From Taeniopygia guttata (taxonomy: Eukaryota > Chordata > Aves > Passeriformes > Estrildidae), in assembly GCF_048771995.1 (NCBI RefSeq), contig NC_133064.1, positions 28,871,001 to 28,935,000 on the forward strand: 64,000 nucleotides of DNA, given 5' to 3'. The notes below the pieces were generated by a model. It ran no database searches. It saw nothing but the letters and a program-made list of their open reading frames with translations, and was not told the origin of the DNA. Below, piece by piece: positions 22,286 to 33,415 of the stretch (within the stretch, counting starts at the first letter, position 1; every line of letters starts with the position of its first letter). The translations under genes and the position numbers were made by a program.

Positions 22286-23149
22286 GGAGTGACAAAAATG
22301 ATTTGCCTAGAAATTAGCAAAAAGGAAGTGATGAGGATATTGAGGGCAAGCCCAGGTTGGCTGCTGTTCTTGCCACCAAGATCATATACACCTGCTATAG
22401 GCAGCAACCCCATAGGCATGGGAGATGGGGGTAAAAGCCATACTGGACCTCTATTATTTCTTTTTATGTCACTCATTTGTTGTATTTCCCCTTTCAGGAT
22501 GCTGGCAAGATCTGTCACAAATGCTACTGAAAGCTTTACATGGAAAGAAACCGAGGTTCCTTTTTTTATTACTCACACCCATGTCAACAGTCACTGCTAT
22601 AACTGTTGGGGGTTGGGTCTTCTTTTCTGTTCATTCCTTATCACCCGAGGAATTTCTTCCCATTGAGTTGCTGATGGGAATTGATTGCTGGGTGCTTGGG
22701 TCTGTGAAAAATGTTTTTGTGATTCGTGTCAATTGGCAATGGAATCAGCAAATGCTTGTATCTGCTGTGTCGAAAGTGGACATGTTCCCAGGGATAACTA
22801 CAAAGAACGGTTTTGAAACTTTCTGACCTAATAGTCAAATAAAGCATTGAACAAGAAAATAGAAGTATAGTAAAGAGAGGAGGTAGCAAAACGACTGATG
22901 GTTAGAATAAAATAGAGGAAGTTGTGGTAAAGCTAAGGGATATTACAACAAAGCAACTAAATGCTTGTGTATAATAAAAAGCTTGATGAACTTGACAAAA
23001 TCATGTAGCAGACACCAGTGAAAGGCCTCCCTCCAGATGACCACAAGAAGGACAGGAAGCCAACGACCACATAGAAAGATTATTAAATTATCGAATCCAG
23101 CTTATTGATATTTGCTTATTTGGACTAACACAAACACACTGGAAAATAC
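22286..23149 (+). other. Unassigned stretch with overlapping open frames
   Basis: Open frames at 22,289-22,666 and 22,425-22,826 contain hydrophobic runs (LLFLFMSLICCISPF; FLFLLLTPMSTVTAITVGG) that look like signal or membrane segments. No retroviral Env motif was recognised. 22,830-23,149 is AT-rich and empty. Confidence 0.3.
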
Positions 23150-23870
23150 TTTGTAGGCTTAAAAACCGTCTATATTGAAATGAACAGGGTCTATGCCTTT
23201 ATTAATAGTCAGCTCTTTATTAAAAAGTCAGCTCGGCAAGGGGCTCAATAAGGAGCTCACCCCCACTGTTGTATCTTCTCCGGTAGCCGAAGGGTGAGCA
23301 GGCATGCAGAGTCTGTCCCTGGAGTCTCCGTGGCACGCTGGTAGCTGGAAGTGAAGAGGTGTGCAGTCCATATCTGAAGTCCCAGCAGACCGTCCTCTCT
23401 CCTTTCCTCCTGGCACACTGGTAGCTTCAGGGTGAGGAGATGTGCAGAGCCTGCTGCTAAGATCCAGCAGCAGCTATCCCTCTCCTTCCCTCCTGGTAAC
23501 ACCAGGAAGTGTGTGTGCTTTGCTCCTGCTTCCCACAGCCCAGTCCAGTCTGGTCCTCTGTAGGTTATGGTGACAGGTCAAACACAGACTAGGGATGGGG
23601 TTCCCTTTTCCCCAACGAGCACACCCATCCAGCCCCCTTCACTGTGCCCATCTTTTCCATTTAGGGATGTTTTTTATCCCCAAAACCCCCTCCCATGATT
23701 CCACTTGATTATTTTGCATCCCAGTCCTAGAATGGTAGTGAGGGTGGGGGGAGGTAGGTGATTCCCAGGAACAATTAGCTAATTAACATTTCAATGTCAG
23801 TACTTAGCCCAAGCCAAGTGTCCCAGCCAGGCTGTTTTTTTCATAACTATATACTCTGGTGAACTTATAG
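23150..23870 (-). mobile_element. Probable antisense LTR with internal tandem repeats (approximate)
   Basis: The minus strand shows AATAAA signals near 23,205 and 23,222 and a CpG-poor U3-like stretch. 23,280-23,510 holds three imperfect units of 60-83 bp beginning CTGGTAGC. No exact termini or target duplication were found, so assignment as an LTR is inference. Confidence 0.4.
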
Positions 23871-23949
23871 TGGCGTGTGCCATTAGTGGGGCAGTGACTC
23901 CACGGCCACCCAATGCTGCTTACTTTCTTTCTTTAAAATAAAAGATATA

Positions 23950-24795
23950 AAAATAGAATTTGGTTTGGCTATCAAAATTTTATGTCAGGACAAAGGGGGA
24001 ACTCTGGTTTTTTGGGATTTTTCCCTCAGGGGAAGGGGCTGGGTGAAGCTGCTGGCCCTCTCTCAGTTTGGGTTTGTTTTTTTTTTTTTCCTCGGAGGAG
24101 AAGGATAAGAGCCTCTGCTCTTGAGAAAGGGATTTTCCACTGCTGCTGCCGGAGCCCGGACCAGAGCTGCTTCTTCTGCTGTGGGGTGAGCCTCTGCTCG
24201 TGAGAACAGCCACTGAACTGGGACCTTATTAACACCTACCTCACTAAAAGAAAAATCTATCCCCGTCTGCTCGGGTGCCCGGGATCCTGAGCTCGGCTAT
24301 CCCTGCCCTGCTGGGAGCCGCTCACCCCCCTGCCTGCCAAGACATCCTGCCAGCCCAGCTTGCTGCTTTCCAAGAGTCCTACTACAGGCACCTGAGCCGG
24401 CTGACCCAGGGGTTTGTAAAGTGGAAACTCTGTTCCATCTCCTCCTGTCTTCGGACAAAGCCACCATTGCCACGTGCTCCTCAAGCCCGCGCCCCCCTGC
24501 AGCCACCTGGGGATCACTGCACCTGCCCTGCCCCGCGGGAGCTACCAGTGCCCCTGCTGGCTGAGACCGTAACTACACCAAAGGGGAAAGTGCCGCAGCC
24601 TAAAGGCTGTGACTGGGTTCCGGTTTCTGTTTGTTGTTAATGCCGTAGTTGTTGTTGTTGTGTGTTTGCTTTATTATACATACTTGTAAAGAACTGTTAT
24701 TCCTATTCCCATATCATTGCCTGTGAGCCCCTTGATTTCATTATTTTAATAATTTGGAGGGAGGGGGTTTACATTCTCCATTCCAAGGGAAGGGC
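23950..24795 (+). other. GC-rich non-coding stretch, possible LTR
   Basis: Begins with a TATA-like AAAGATATAAAAATAG near 23,943 and contains a G/C-rich central part and a (GTT)n tract near 24,650. ORFs in it have no recognisable domain and run in several frames at once. It separates ERVK gag remains from the ERV J env. Confidence 0.3.
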
Positions 24796-24799
24796 TTTT

Positions 24800-26520
24800 T
24801 TTCTGCTTTCCCTAGCAGACACCTGTCTTGTAAACCAAGACAATAACCCATCCAAATTAGGTACCTGTATACAAAATGGGAAAAAAATACTGGATTGTGA
24901 AAAACTGAGGAACAAGTGGTAATAGGTTCAGAAGTGAATGTCCAAAAAGGGAGAGATGGGTTTGTTCCACATTTATCGTTAGGGGTAGAGTCCAGGATTT
25001 GGTAAAAGAACAATTAGTAAACAAAAATGAAAAGCCAGTGCAACAATCTAACTCTGTATCAACCCCACATCAAGATCTGTATATGAAACTTAAATAGCAA
25101 TTAGAAAAAGAAAAAGATATCTCGAGATTTGGGGAAAACCCGTTTGTGGATTTAGGGGAAAGAATAAGTAAGGAACTTAACCAACTGTTTGGTCTGTGGA
25201 AGGGCTTTGATGACAGAGGAATGACCATGGAAAGGCAGTAGCTTAGGCTCTGTTGAACTCCTTAAATGGAATTGGACAAATATAAGGGGGGAAAACTGAC
25301 CAGAAGGGTGGATTCTAAGTTCAACAGTGATAGGAGAAGAATGTCTCTGGTGCACCACGAAAAAAACTTTAAACAAAGTAGGAAATACTCCCCTTAAGAG
25401 ATATAAAGTTAGTAATGGAACTTTTACATAGTGGATTCCAGATGAACCAACTGTATTGGACCCAGAGAAAAACAAAAGAAAAAAATTGCAAGTATAATAA
25501 CGAAATCAGGCTCTTCCAATGTAATGATACAGATAAGGATCCTTATTTTGGTATCCCAGAAATATCCAAAATTTGGGAGAATATACATCAACAGAGAAAT
25601 GATTATTGGAAAGCACCAGATGGTTTATTTTGGATATGTGGGAAAAGAGCATACCCAAGACTCCCCTCCCAGTGGAAAGGGAGTTGTACTTTGGGAATAA
25701 TACAGCCAATATTTTTTCTTTTACCAGGACCAGACGCAGATCAATTAGGAGTACCAATTCATGAGGACCTAAAAAGAAATAAAAGGGAATTGATTAGAGG
25801 ATTTCAAAAATGGGGAGATGGGGAATGCCCTCCTGAACACATATTGGAAACATATGGGACAGCCACCTGGGCACAAGATGGGAGTTGGGGATATTGAACC
25901 CCAATTTATATGTTAAATTGTATTATAAGACTCCAAGCAGTTGTAGAGATAATAACAAGCATTGGTTAGGCATTGGAATTAATATCAAGGCGACAAAGCC
26001 AGACAAGAGCTGCAGTGTATCAAAATAGATTGGCTTTAGACTATTTATTAGCTGAAGAAGGGGATGTTTGTGGAAAATTTAATACATCACATTGTTGTTT
26101 GAAAATAGATGACTTTGGAAATGCCATCTTGGGTATAGCCAAGAATATCAGAAAAATAGCCCATGTACCGGTCCAAAATTGTGAACCAATGCTAAAAACT
26201 AGCTGGTGGGATAATATATTTGGGATAGAATGGTGGAAGAAGCTAGGCTTCTTTTTATGTGCTACAGCTGGTTTGATATTTCTTCCTTGCTTGATCCCCT
26301 GTTTTATTTGGCTTATCACCAGCATAGTCCAAGGCATGCAAGTGGTAACAATGCCTATGGACCAAAAATTGGCTACATTGGGAATGGCACAAAAGATCAT
26401 GGTGTTAAAGAAAAGAATAATATGGAAGACCCCTTTGAAGAAGCAAAATTGATTTGTGGAAAAAATGAACAAATAATGGAGGTCAGAAAACAAGAATTTT
26501 TGTTCAAGCCAAATTATTTA
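24800..26520 (+). pseudogene. Class-I ERV 'J' env (SU fragments and TM)
   Basis: SU pieces are in broken frames from about 25,340. The open frame 25,415-25,897 has DGLFWICGKRAYPRLPSQW followed by GIIQPIFFLLPG, typical of avian class-I Env. The TM frame 25,973-26,452 contains NRLALDYLLAEEGDVCGKF, a Cys motif C-X7-C-C (CGKFNTSHCC), a Trp-rich membrane-proximal stretch, and a membrane span (FFLCATAGLIFLPCLIPCFIW) with a cytoplasmic tail. The SU-TM junction and fusion region are lost to a stop at 25,898 and a frame change. It is followed by a polypurine tract and an LTR, so it is the 3' end of the provirus. Not able to make a complete Env. Confidence 0.85.
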
Positions 26521-26521
26521 T

Positions 26522-26537
26522 AAAAAAGAAGGGGGGG
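26522..26537 (+). promoter_or_regulatory. Polypurine tract of ERV J
   Basis: AAAAAAGAAGGGGGGG lies immediately before the LTR start at 26,539. It is the plus-strand primer site for reverse transcription and confirms + orientation. Confidence 0.85.
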
Positions 26538-26538
26538 T

Positions 26539-27731
26539 TGTTATAGATATATAATATTGGCTTTTCGCAAATATTAAAATGAATGCTATCTTAGGTTGGA
26601 AATAGGTGTGTATATTCTATTCCTATCTGCGCAGCAGTTATCTTCTGTTAATTGGGCAGTTTTCTTTATCTCTTCCTCTAGGGAGATACCTTCTGTTAAT
26701 GGGCCATTGAGTTTCACTGCATGACTGATAAAAGTACATCATCCCATTGTGAGATGCTCCGCCCAGAGGGAGAAGCCAAGCATTCCTATCTGGATATAAT
26801 CAAAGATTTGGAAGACCACAGGCAGCCTTTTCCACTGGATTCCCAGAAGAGCAGCTTTCTTCTCCACTGGATTCCCAGAGAAAGACCAGGCCCATCTACA
26901 CCACCACTGGATCTTCAGAGGAAGATTCTATAGGATCACTGATTCAACAGAACCACATCTGACACTCCAGGAGGACTGCAGCCACCATTTCAATTGGACT
27001 GCTACAAACACCCTGACCCACAGGGTGTCAGGTTGTATTCTGACCCTATCAGTGTTGTTTTGTATTACTTCACTGGTTTTTTTTTTGTTGTTTTTTTTTT
27101 TTTTGCTGCAGATCACAAAACGCAGGCTCCTGGTGTTCCTCGGTGTTTCCCAGGTCCCAGTCCGGAGCAGGTTGGAATGATATTCAAGAAAGGGAAAGGG
27201 AAAAAAAAAACAGTCCAGGGAAAAAATTGGACTGCTTAGCTAAACTAACTAACAAGCAAAAGCAAAGGCAAAAGCAGAAGCAAGCAAGCCCAGCAAGCAA
27301 GCGAAAGCCAGCAAGCAAAGCAAAGCAAGCCAGCCAGCACTAGCCTCTTCTAGACAACAGACCCTGTGGGGAGGTGAGCCGGCTGATAACAAGACAAAAC
27401 AAACCTTCACTTTCAGAGTCAGTTCTGAAAGCACAGAACATAATATCAAACATAAACAAAACACACTATTGGGGATACCAGCATCATAATGTCACCCCAT
27501 GACAATACCTCACTCGGCATCTTCTCTTTGCTCCACGAAAACCAGAAAAATTAGTAAGACTGCACTGAGAGATTCGGATGTGTGTGGACCTTGTATGTCC
27601 CTCTTCTCTTCTGGGCGAAGGTCAATTTCTGGTGTCATGGCAGGGCTTGGGATGGTGTTAAATAGATCCTGGTACAGGACTTACTTCCCTGACCCTGTAT
27701 GACAGTCTATCTGAATAAATGAATCCCAACA
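26539..27731 (+). mobile_element. 3' LTR of ERV J, interrupted by an ERVL LTR piece
   Basis: Starts TGTTATAG right after the polypurine tract. It has GGATATAATC as a TATA candidate near 26,795, and it ends with AATAAATG (27,714) and CCCAACA at 27,731. The interior 27,077-27,504 is foreign: a T-rich tract plus an ERVL-type LTR fragment. Without the insert it is about 765 bp. Confidence 0.7.
27077..27504 (-). mobile_element. Truncated ERVL (family D) LTR fragment with A-rich tail
   Basis: 27,105-27,504 matches the ERVL LTR 44,473-44,859 and keeps that LTR's 5' end on the minus strand (TGTCATGGGGTGAC). It stops in mid-LTR and is followed, in sense orientation, by an A-rich tract of about 30 bases (the T run 27,077-27,104). 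The flanks ATTACTTCACTGG (27,064) and ATACCTCACTCGG (27,505) look like a diverged 12-13-base duplication. Confidence 0.7.
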
Positions 27732-27949
27732 ATTTTTGGTGAGACATAATTTTGGAGAATGCTAAGGAAACTGTGACTTCACTTTACCTGCAGATGTTAG
27801 AAATACTGTCCTCCTGGGGGTTATAAATGCCTTGGAAATGACTGGAATTTAGCAAGATAGTGCTGGAAACCAAACACTTCTAATATGTTTCAAAAATGAG
27901 CCGGTCATTTATGGGTGAGTAGCAGGATGTATCCTCCAGAGAGTCCCCA
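27732..27949. other. No feature recognised
   Basis: Flank between the J LTR and CR1. It contains nothing I can assign. Confidence 0.5.
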
Positions 27950-28066
27950 GAACCATAGAATCATGGAATGGTTTGGGTTGGAAGAAATTGTAAAGATCCC
28001 TACCAGGGGCAGGGCCATCTTCCACTACACCAGGTTGCTCAAAGCCTTATCCAACCTGGCCTTGGT
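27950..28066 (-). mobile_element. CR1 LINE fragment
   Basis: Antisense CR1 3' end: the + strand starts ACCATAGAATCATGGAATGG and continues with the CAGGTTGCTCAAAGCC and ATCCAACCTGGCCTTG words typical of bird CR1. Confidence 0.9.
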
Positions 28067-28799
28067 AGGAGTAATCATGTAGGATTTATGGGGAACATTT
28101 GTTGTGTGTGAAGTCATGTTGCTTTTACAGCAGGGATGGCCCTGAAGCTGTGAGCTCATTTTGCCATTCAAAAGAGCAAATTGAAGTGAACCAAAAGGCA
28201 GAACTTCAGCTACATCAACGGGTTTCCACCTGCATCTACATTTGATATACCCCATAATCCTTCTGTACTGCCTACTCCTTCAGACAATAGATTCATGTAA
28301 CTATTTTACAACCAGTATGGACAAAAGTTTGGAGAATTACACTTTTTTTTTTTTGACTGCAAAGTCATTATACAAGTCTATTACCTCAAATATGAGCATT
28401 GTAGAAAGAACTTGATATTCCTAAAGCAAACTTTATAAAAGCTTTATTGGATTCTAATTTGTAGTATGGGCTATAAATTGTTCAAGCCACAGTGCTCATA
28501 CCAATGTCCCTGACACATTGGGCTGCCCTTGAAGATGCTCTGTTTAATAAAGCAACTAACTCCATGAGAGATCACTTTCAAGCACTTTATTATGGTTGTA
28601 TTAAGATGTCCACAGCCAATTGCCTTTGCTTTTAGCACAGAGAAGGGAAATGAGATCTGTTAGGGATGGTAACTGTCAAATCACAGAGCCTTTACCTCAG
28701 CGGGGAAACACACAAAAAGGTATGAGGGGAAAGAGGACACCACGTCCATCAGAGACGTTTAGGGTTTTTTTTCTCTGTTTTGGGGCTCACCCCGTCTCA
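28067..28799. other. Upstream flank of MEX3C-like gene, no feature recognised
   Basis: AT-rich single-copy-looking DNA. An 11-base T run lies near 28,345. No coding signal was seen. Confidence 0.5.
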
Positions 28800-29116
28800 C
28801 CGGACCTTAATTCACAGAACCCAACCGTCCCAGGACTCACCGAAGCGCTGAGGTGGCGGTGTCGAGGGCGGGGCCTCCCCACACCCCGCAGGCACCATCC
28901 ATCCCTGGCGCCGCCCAGGAACCGGCTCTGCCGCCCAATGGCGATTCGGCGAGCGCGGGGCGGGACCACCTCCTCCCCGCTGGTCCCCCTATTCTAGCGC
29001 CGTCTGTAGTCCTGCTGCGGGGAGGGTTATGGGGTTAAAGGTGTGCTGAGAGTGTTGCCCTGGGGACTGGGTCATGCTCCTCACGGCATGGCGGCTCCAC
29101 GCCGCTAGGCCCTGCC
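28800..29116 (+). promoter_or_regulatory. CpG-rich promoter and 5' UTR of MEX3C-like gene
   Basis: CpG density rises sharply from about 28,845 and stays high through exon 1. It contains an inverted-type CCAAT context CCGCCCAATGGCG (28,930-28,942) followed by GC-box words (GGGGCGGGAC near 28,957; GGGGCGGGGCC-like near 28,868). There is no TATA box, as expected for a CpG-island housekeeping promoter. The exact transcription start is not determinable. Confidence 0.7.
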
Positions 29117-29696
29117 ATGCCGAGCAGCAGCAGTGCCGCCGCGGTCTCCTCTGCGGCCGAGCTGCCGCGCCTCCCTCTCCACCCGCTGCCTGTGCAGCAC
29201 ATCTCCGGCCTCGGCTTCCGCGACCACGGCCAGCCCGCCAGAGGCAACGGAGTGATGGGGGTGGCGGCCCGGCAGCGGGCGGGCTTGGCGCCGCCGCCCG
29301 ACTCCCTCGGGGAGCCGAGGCTTGGCGGAGCGGGGGAGATGGCGGCGAGGGGCGAGGGAGATCTGGAGCTGGAGGACGAAGAGGACCACCTGGCCGCGCT
29401 GCTGCTGCTCTCCACGTCTTCCTCGCCCTTCCAGCTGCTCTCCCTGCTGCCGGCGTTGGGATCCGTCCTGCTCTCGCCCGCTCTCGATGAGCAGGAGTTA
29501 GCGCCGGGGGCGCATGATCCTAAGGGCATGATGGCGGCAATGCTATTCCACGCTTACGGCGGTGGCCTGAGTAGCAGCGGTTCGGTGGGCCTCAGCGGCG
29601 AGCAGACGGCGTTGCTCTGCGGAAAGAGTGTCAACACCACCGAGTGTGTGCCCGTGCCCAGCTCTGACCATGTGGCTGAGATCGTGGGCCACCAGG
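29117..29696 (+). CDS. MEX3C: MEX3C-like RNA-binding E3 ligase, first coding exon
   Basis: MEX3 proteins bind RNA through two KH domains, and MEX3C also carries a C-terminal RING finger ubiquitin ligase. This exon gives 193 residues plus one base. It starts MPSSSSAAA (purine at -3), has an acidic ELEDEEDHL stretch, then GMMAAMLFHAYGG, GEQTALL, and the start of KH1 (SVNTTECVPVPSSDHVAEIV). It ends one base into the Gly codon, at a strong donor CAGG|GTGAGT (29,697). The open frame beyond it (to 29,950) is intron read-through. Compared with the family as I know it, the RRK before SVN is CGK here, Glu is Asp, and the KH1 GRQG loop is GHQG. Two of these look like CpG transitions. Exon 2 (rest of KH1, KH2, RING) is not in the window. 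It could be a diverged W-linked gametolog or a decaying copy. Confidence 0.85.
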
Positions 29697-29980
29697 GTGA
29701 GTGGAGGACTGGATGGGGTGTGGGGCGGCCTGGGCTTGCTGTCCTTCCCCGGGGTTCCTGGCAGGTCTCTCCCCGCACGCCCCTGGGGCATGCCCCTTCG
29801 GGGCCAGCTGCTGGAGCCCCTTGCCTCGGTAGTAGCTTTATGACCCCTGGGGACGACCTCTCTCTCCCAGACCCCAGCTTCCCCATGGGGGATAGAATGC
29901 TGGTACCAGGCCAGCCCTGCTTGAGAAGGCGAGAGCAAGGACTGGATTAGCTCAGACCTTCCATTTTTGTTCATCTGAGC

Positions 29981-30355
29981 TGTTATAAATTATGACACGG
30001 GACCAATTTGTGTCACTTTATAAAGAGAATTTTATTAATTTAGCAAGCAAGCAGTACGGGCAAATGCAGCGCTGGGCGGCCGGGGAGCCTCTGCTCCCAC
30101 CAACGGCTTGCCCCGCACCTCCCGGTCTTTCAGTTCTTATACCCCTTCAGTTCCGGACTTTGTGACATTCTCGACGTGCTCTGCATCTGCGTGGCGTGTT
30201 GCTAGGGGTCTTTTTTCTGCTGTCCGGTGGTCGTTTGAGGAAAGCTCCTATTCTTCTTCCTCCGAGGTAGCGTTAACCCTGCAATAACTTCTCCAAATAT
30301 GGTAACGCAGCTTTCAAAGATCTCTCAATTCCACTATCTACTAATAGCAGTACAT
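29981..30355 (-). mobile_element. ERVK-like LTR in intron 1, antisense (right end approximate)
   Basis: The + strand starts TGTTATAAATTATGACAC. On the minus strand there are an AATAAAAT poly(A) signal near 30,030, a TATA-like GGTATAAG near 30,140 and a GC-rich U3. It begins 285 bp past the splice donor of the MEX3C-like exon, in opposite orientation to the gene. No target duplication could be confirmed. Confidence 0.6.
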
Positions 30356-32179
30356 CCTGCCCTCCTGCCCCACTGTTTCCTGTGACTTACACAATCCCTG
30401 GGGCTTTTCCTGATGAACAAAAACTATGCTATTGTCTTTCACAGAGCTGTAAAATGCAGTGGATAGCCTGGCAACATACAGGTAGGTGTTGGCATAGGCT
30501 TTGCTCTTCAGTGACACTTGGCTCGTGGTCTTTAGTGAGAAGATGACTTTCACTGTAAGAACTTATGTTTTACAAAGATTTTTGCCTGAAGGGCTTTAAT
30601 TTGCCTTGGAGAGCAAGGTATGGACTGACACTGTTCCTACAGCTTTTCATGGTGCTCACCGATTACAAAGACCTGAGATGGAGAAAGGAGCCATGTTTAG
30701 CCCTCCTCTGTGTGAAAGCCCTTGTCTTTCTGTTTGGGTTATGGCTTCCTGTTGATTGCTGTTGCTACACTCAGTGGGTCTCTATTATGTCATTAGGATG
30801 AGGTCATATCAGTGATGTCACCTTAATTCTGTGCCTTTCATATGGTCCTGTGGGAGTGGTGCTTGGAGGAGTTAGATGTTTTGCACCATCTTTCTAGTGG
30901 TAAACCTAATTTTAAAAGCCCTTTTTATATATTGGAAGAAGCACTGAGCAGTGTCAGGTGTAGGTGTGGAAACTCAGACAATGAAGTTGCCACTCTCTCT
31001 TCCCTTTCTGTGTTATTTTTTTATTGTTTTGGGGGTGGTGTGTCTCATTTGCTGATGAGCTCTGATAATGAGCAGTTATGCTGCCCAGTCTCTCCATACC
31101 AGCGTGGCTTTGGATTGTTTTTTTCCCTTGAGTATGGAAGAAATGGTAAGATTCGTATAAACCAATGTGGTACTAAAGAAAGGCCCACCGAGCACCAATG
31201 CTTAGACAAACTTGTTTTCTCTTTCTACATTTATTTTAGGTTTTTAGCAGTTAAGGGTGGGGTTTTTGCTGTATGTGTCAAAGGAGAATAGAAGGCTGTG
31301 CAGCAGAAATTTGCAGGTAGCTTCCTCTGATGCAGACAAGTCTGTTCAAGCAGAAAATTTCTTTTCCAAAAAAATGGTGTTTCAATGTCTTAAGACTGTT
31401 CATGTGTCACTGGGGATGGTGGGCAGAGGAGGGGGGATGGGTGGAAAACAGAACTGAAAACTATGATTGCTACAGTTCTCTAAAGGAGAAATAGAAACTA
31501 CTGGGCTTCAAGGACTGATTAGGCTGCCATGTTTATTCTCCACCAGATCAGGGTTGGTCTTTGTAGTACATTTTTCTGTACTTTGAGTCACTTAAAGACA
31601 AGATAATGGGGTTTGCATAAAAAATAGGATCATTGTTCCTGAGGATTCATTTGCTGCTTCTGCTTTTATTTTTCATCTGATGTCATGCTGTTTGGCTCGT
31701 GATAAAATATTTTGCCTTGATGAGGAGAGATTTTATAATACAAAGAATTAGGGCTACAAAAGAGGAAGGAGCAGGAGTGGAGGGAGAGCTAAAAAAATTG
31801 TTACCAAATATACTTGCATGAAAACTTTGTGCAAGGAGGCCCTTCAAAATTCATGGGAGACATGCTTAAAGACTGTCTCATGTAAGTTGTATTAGTTCCA
31901 CTAAATATTTGTCAAATGTGTTAAGACATACTAGTCCTTGCATCCCCTTTTATGGTCCAGAACTGTGCTGGCTCATTGCATGGGTTAGAGGCTCTCATCC
32001 ATTTGCTTTGCATGCATCTGTGCCCTAGCCCACAAAGAGTTGTCAATTGTAGTGCAGCTTGGTCTTCCTTGAGCAAGGCTGGTCAGAGCTGCATCCACAG
32101 ATCGTTCTGCTCTCTGTAAAAATGAAGATGCATATTCTCTTCCTAGCAGATATCCTAACCAGTTGGTTACATTATCATA
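30356..32179. other. Intron 1 sequence, no feature recognised
   Basis: AT-rich and non-repetitive by eye. ORFs of 66-149 residues here show no recognisable domain or codon bias. MEX3C exon 2 motifs were not found. Confidence 0.55.
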
Positions 32180-33415
32180 CTTTCCACTAGACCAGGTTGT
32201 GCAAAGCCCTATCCAACCTGGCCTTGAACACTTCTAGGGATGGGGCATCCACAGCTGCTCTGGGCAACCTGTTCCAGTACCTCACCACCCTCACAAGAAA
32301 GAATTTCTTCCAAATATCTAATCTAAACTTACTCTCAGTTTGGATCCATTCCCCCTTGTTCTGTCACTACATGCTCTTGTAAATAGTCTCTTTCCATCTT
32401 TCTTGTAGGCTCCCTTCAGGTACTGGAAGGCCACAATTAGGTCACCCCAAAGCCTTCTCTTTTCCAGGCTCAACAATCCCAATTCTCTTAGCCTTTCCTC
32501 ATAGGAGAGGTGCTTCATCCCTGTAATATTGGTGGTGACCTCCTCTGGACTCCAACAGGTCAATATCCTTCCTGTGCTGGGGACCTCAGAGCTGTATGTA
32601 GCACTGCAGGTGGGGTTTCATGAGAGCAGAGGGACAGAATCACCTCTCTTGCCTTGCTGCCCAGGCTGCTTTTGATTCAGCCCAGGATACAATTGGCTTT
32701 CTGGGCTATAAGTGCACATTGCTGGCTCATGTCCAGCCTCTCATCCACCAGCATCACCAAGTCCTTCTTGGCAGGGCTGCTCTTGATCTCTTCATCCCCC
32801 AGCCTGGATTGTCCTGACCCAGGTGCAGAACCTTGCACTTGGTCCTGTTGAACTTCATGAGATTCTCATGGGCCCACTTCTCAAGCTTGTCCAGGTCCTT
32901 CTGGATGGCATCTCATCCCTCAGATGTGTCAACAGTACCACTCAGCTTGGTGTCATTTGCAAATTTGCTGAGGGTGCACTCAATCCCTTTGTCTATGTCA
33001 TTAATGAAGATATTAAATAACAGTGGTCCCTGTACAGCCCCCTGAGGGACACCACTTTTCACTGATGTCCATCAGAACTCTGAGCTGTTGACTGCTACCT
33101 ACCTTCTGGATGCAACTGCCCAACCAATTTCTTATCCATCTAAAAATCCACTCATCGAATCCATCTCTCTCCAATGTAGAGAGAAGGATGTTGTATGGGA
33201 CTGTGTCACAGGCCTTACAGAAGTCCAGATAGATGACATCTGTAGCCCTTCCCTTGTGCACTGATGTAGTCACTCCATCACAGAAGGCCACTAGATTGGT
33301 CAGGCAGGACTTGCCCTTGGTAAAGCTATGCTGGCTGCCCTGAATCACCTCCTTGTTTTCCATGTGCCTTAACAAAGCTTCTAGGAGGATCTGTTCCATT
33401 ATCTTCCCAGGATTA
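32180..33415 (-). mobile_element. CR1 LINE with RT C-terminal coding sequence
   Basis: A 1.2-kb antisense CR1 piece. The minus-strand frame 33,399-33,013 has CR1 reverse-transcriptase wording ([49 protein letters not shown]). The F(A/C)DTVP segment is the block following the first catalytic Asp of RT. The usual CR1 3' terminal repeat is missing at the left end. Frameshifts make it inactive. Confidence 0.9.

Noticed and set aside
24257..24640. ORFs of 86-121 residues on both strands
   Set aside because: GC-rich non-coding DNA with no codon signal, open in both orientations at once.
27732..27756. Possible primer-binding site TTTGGTGAGACATAATTT after the J LTR, implying a tandem provirus
   Set aside because: It matches no tRNA 3' end I know beyond TGGTG, and the LTR is preceded by env and a polypurine tract, so it is a 3' LTR.
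29697..29950. Extension of the MEX3C-like ORF to 277 residues
   Set aside because: The coding match ends exactly at a strong splice donor. The rest has no family similarity and is intron read-through.
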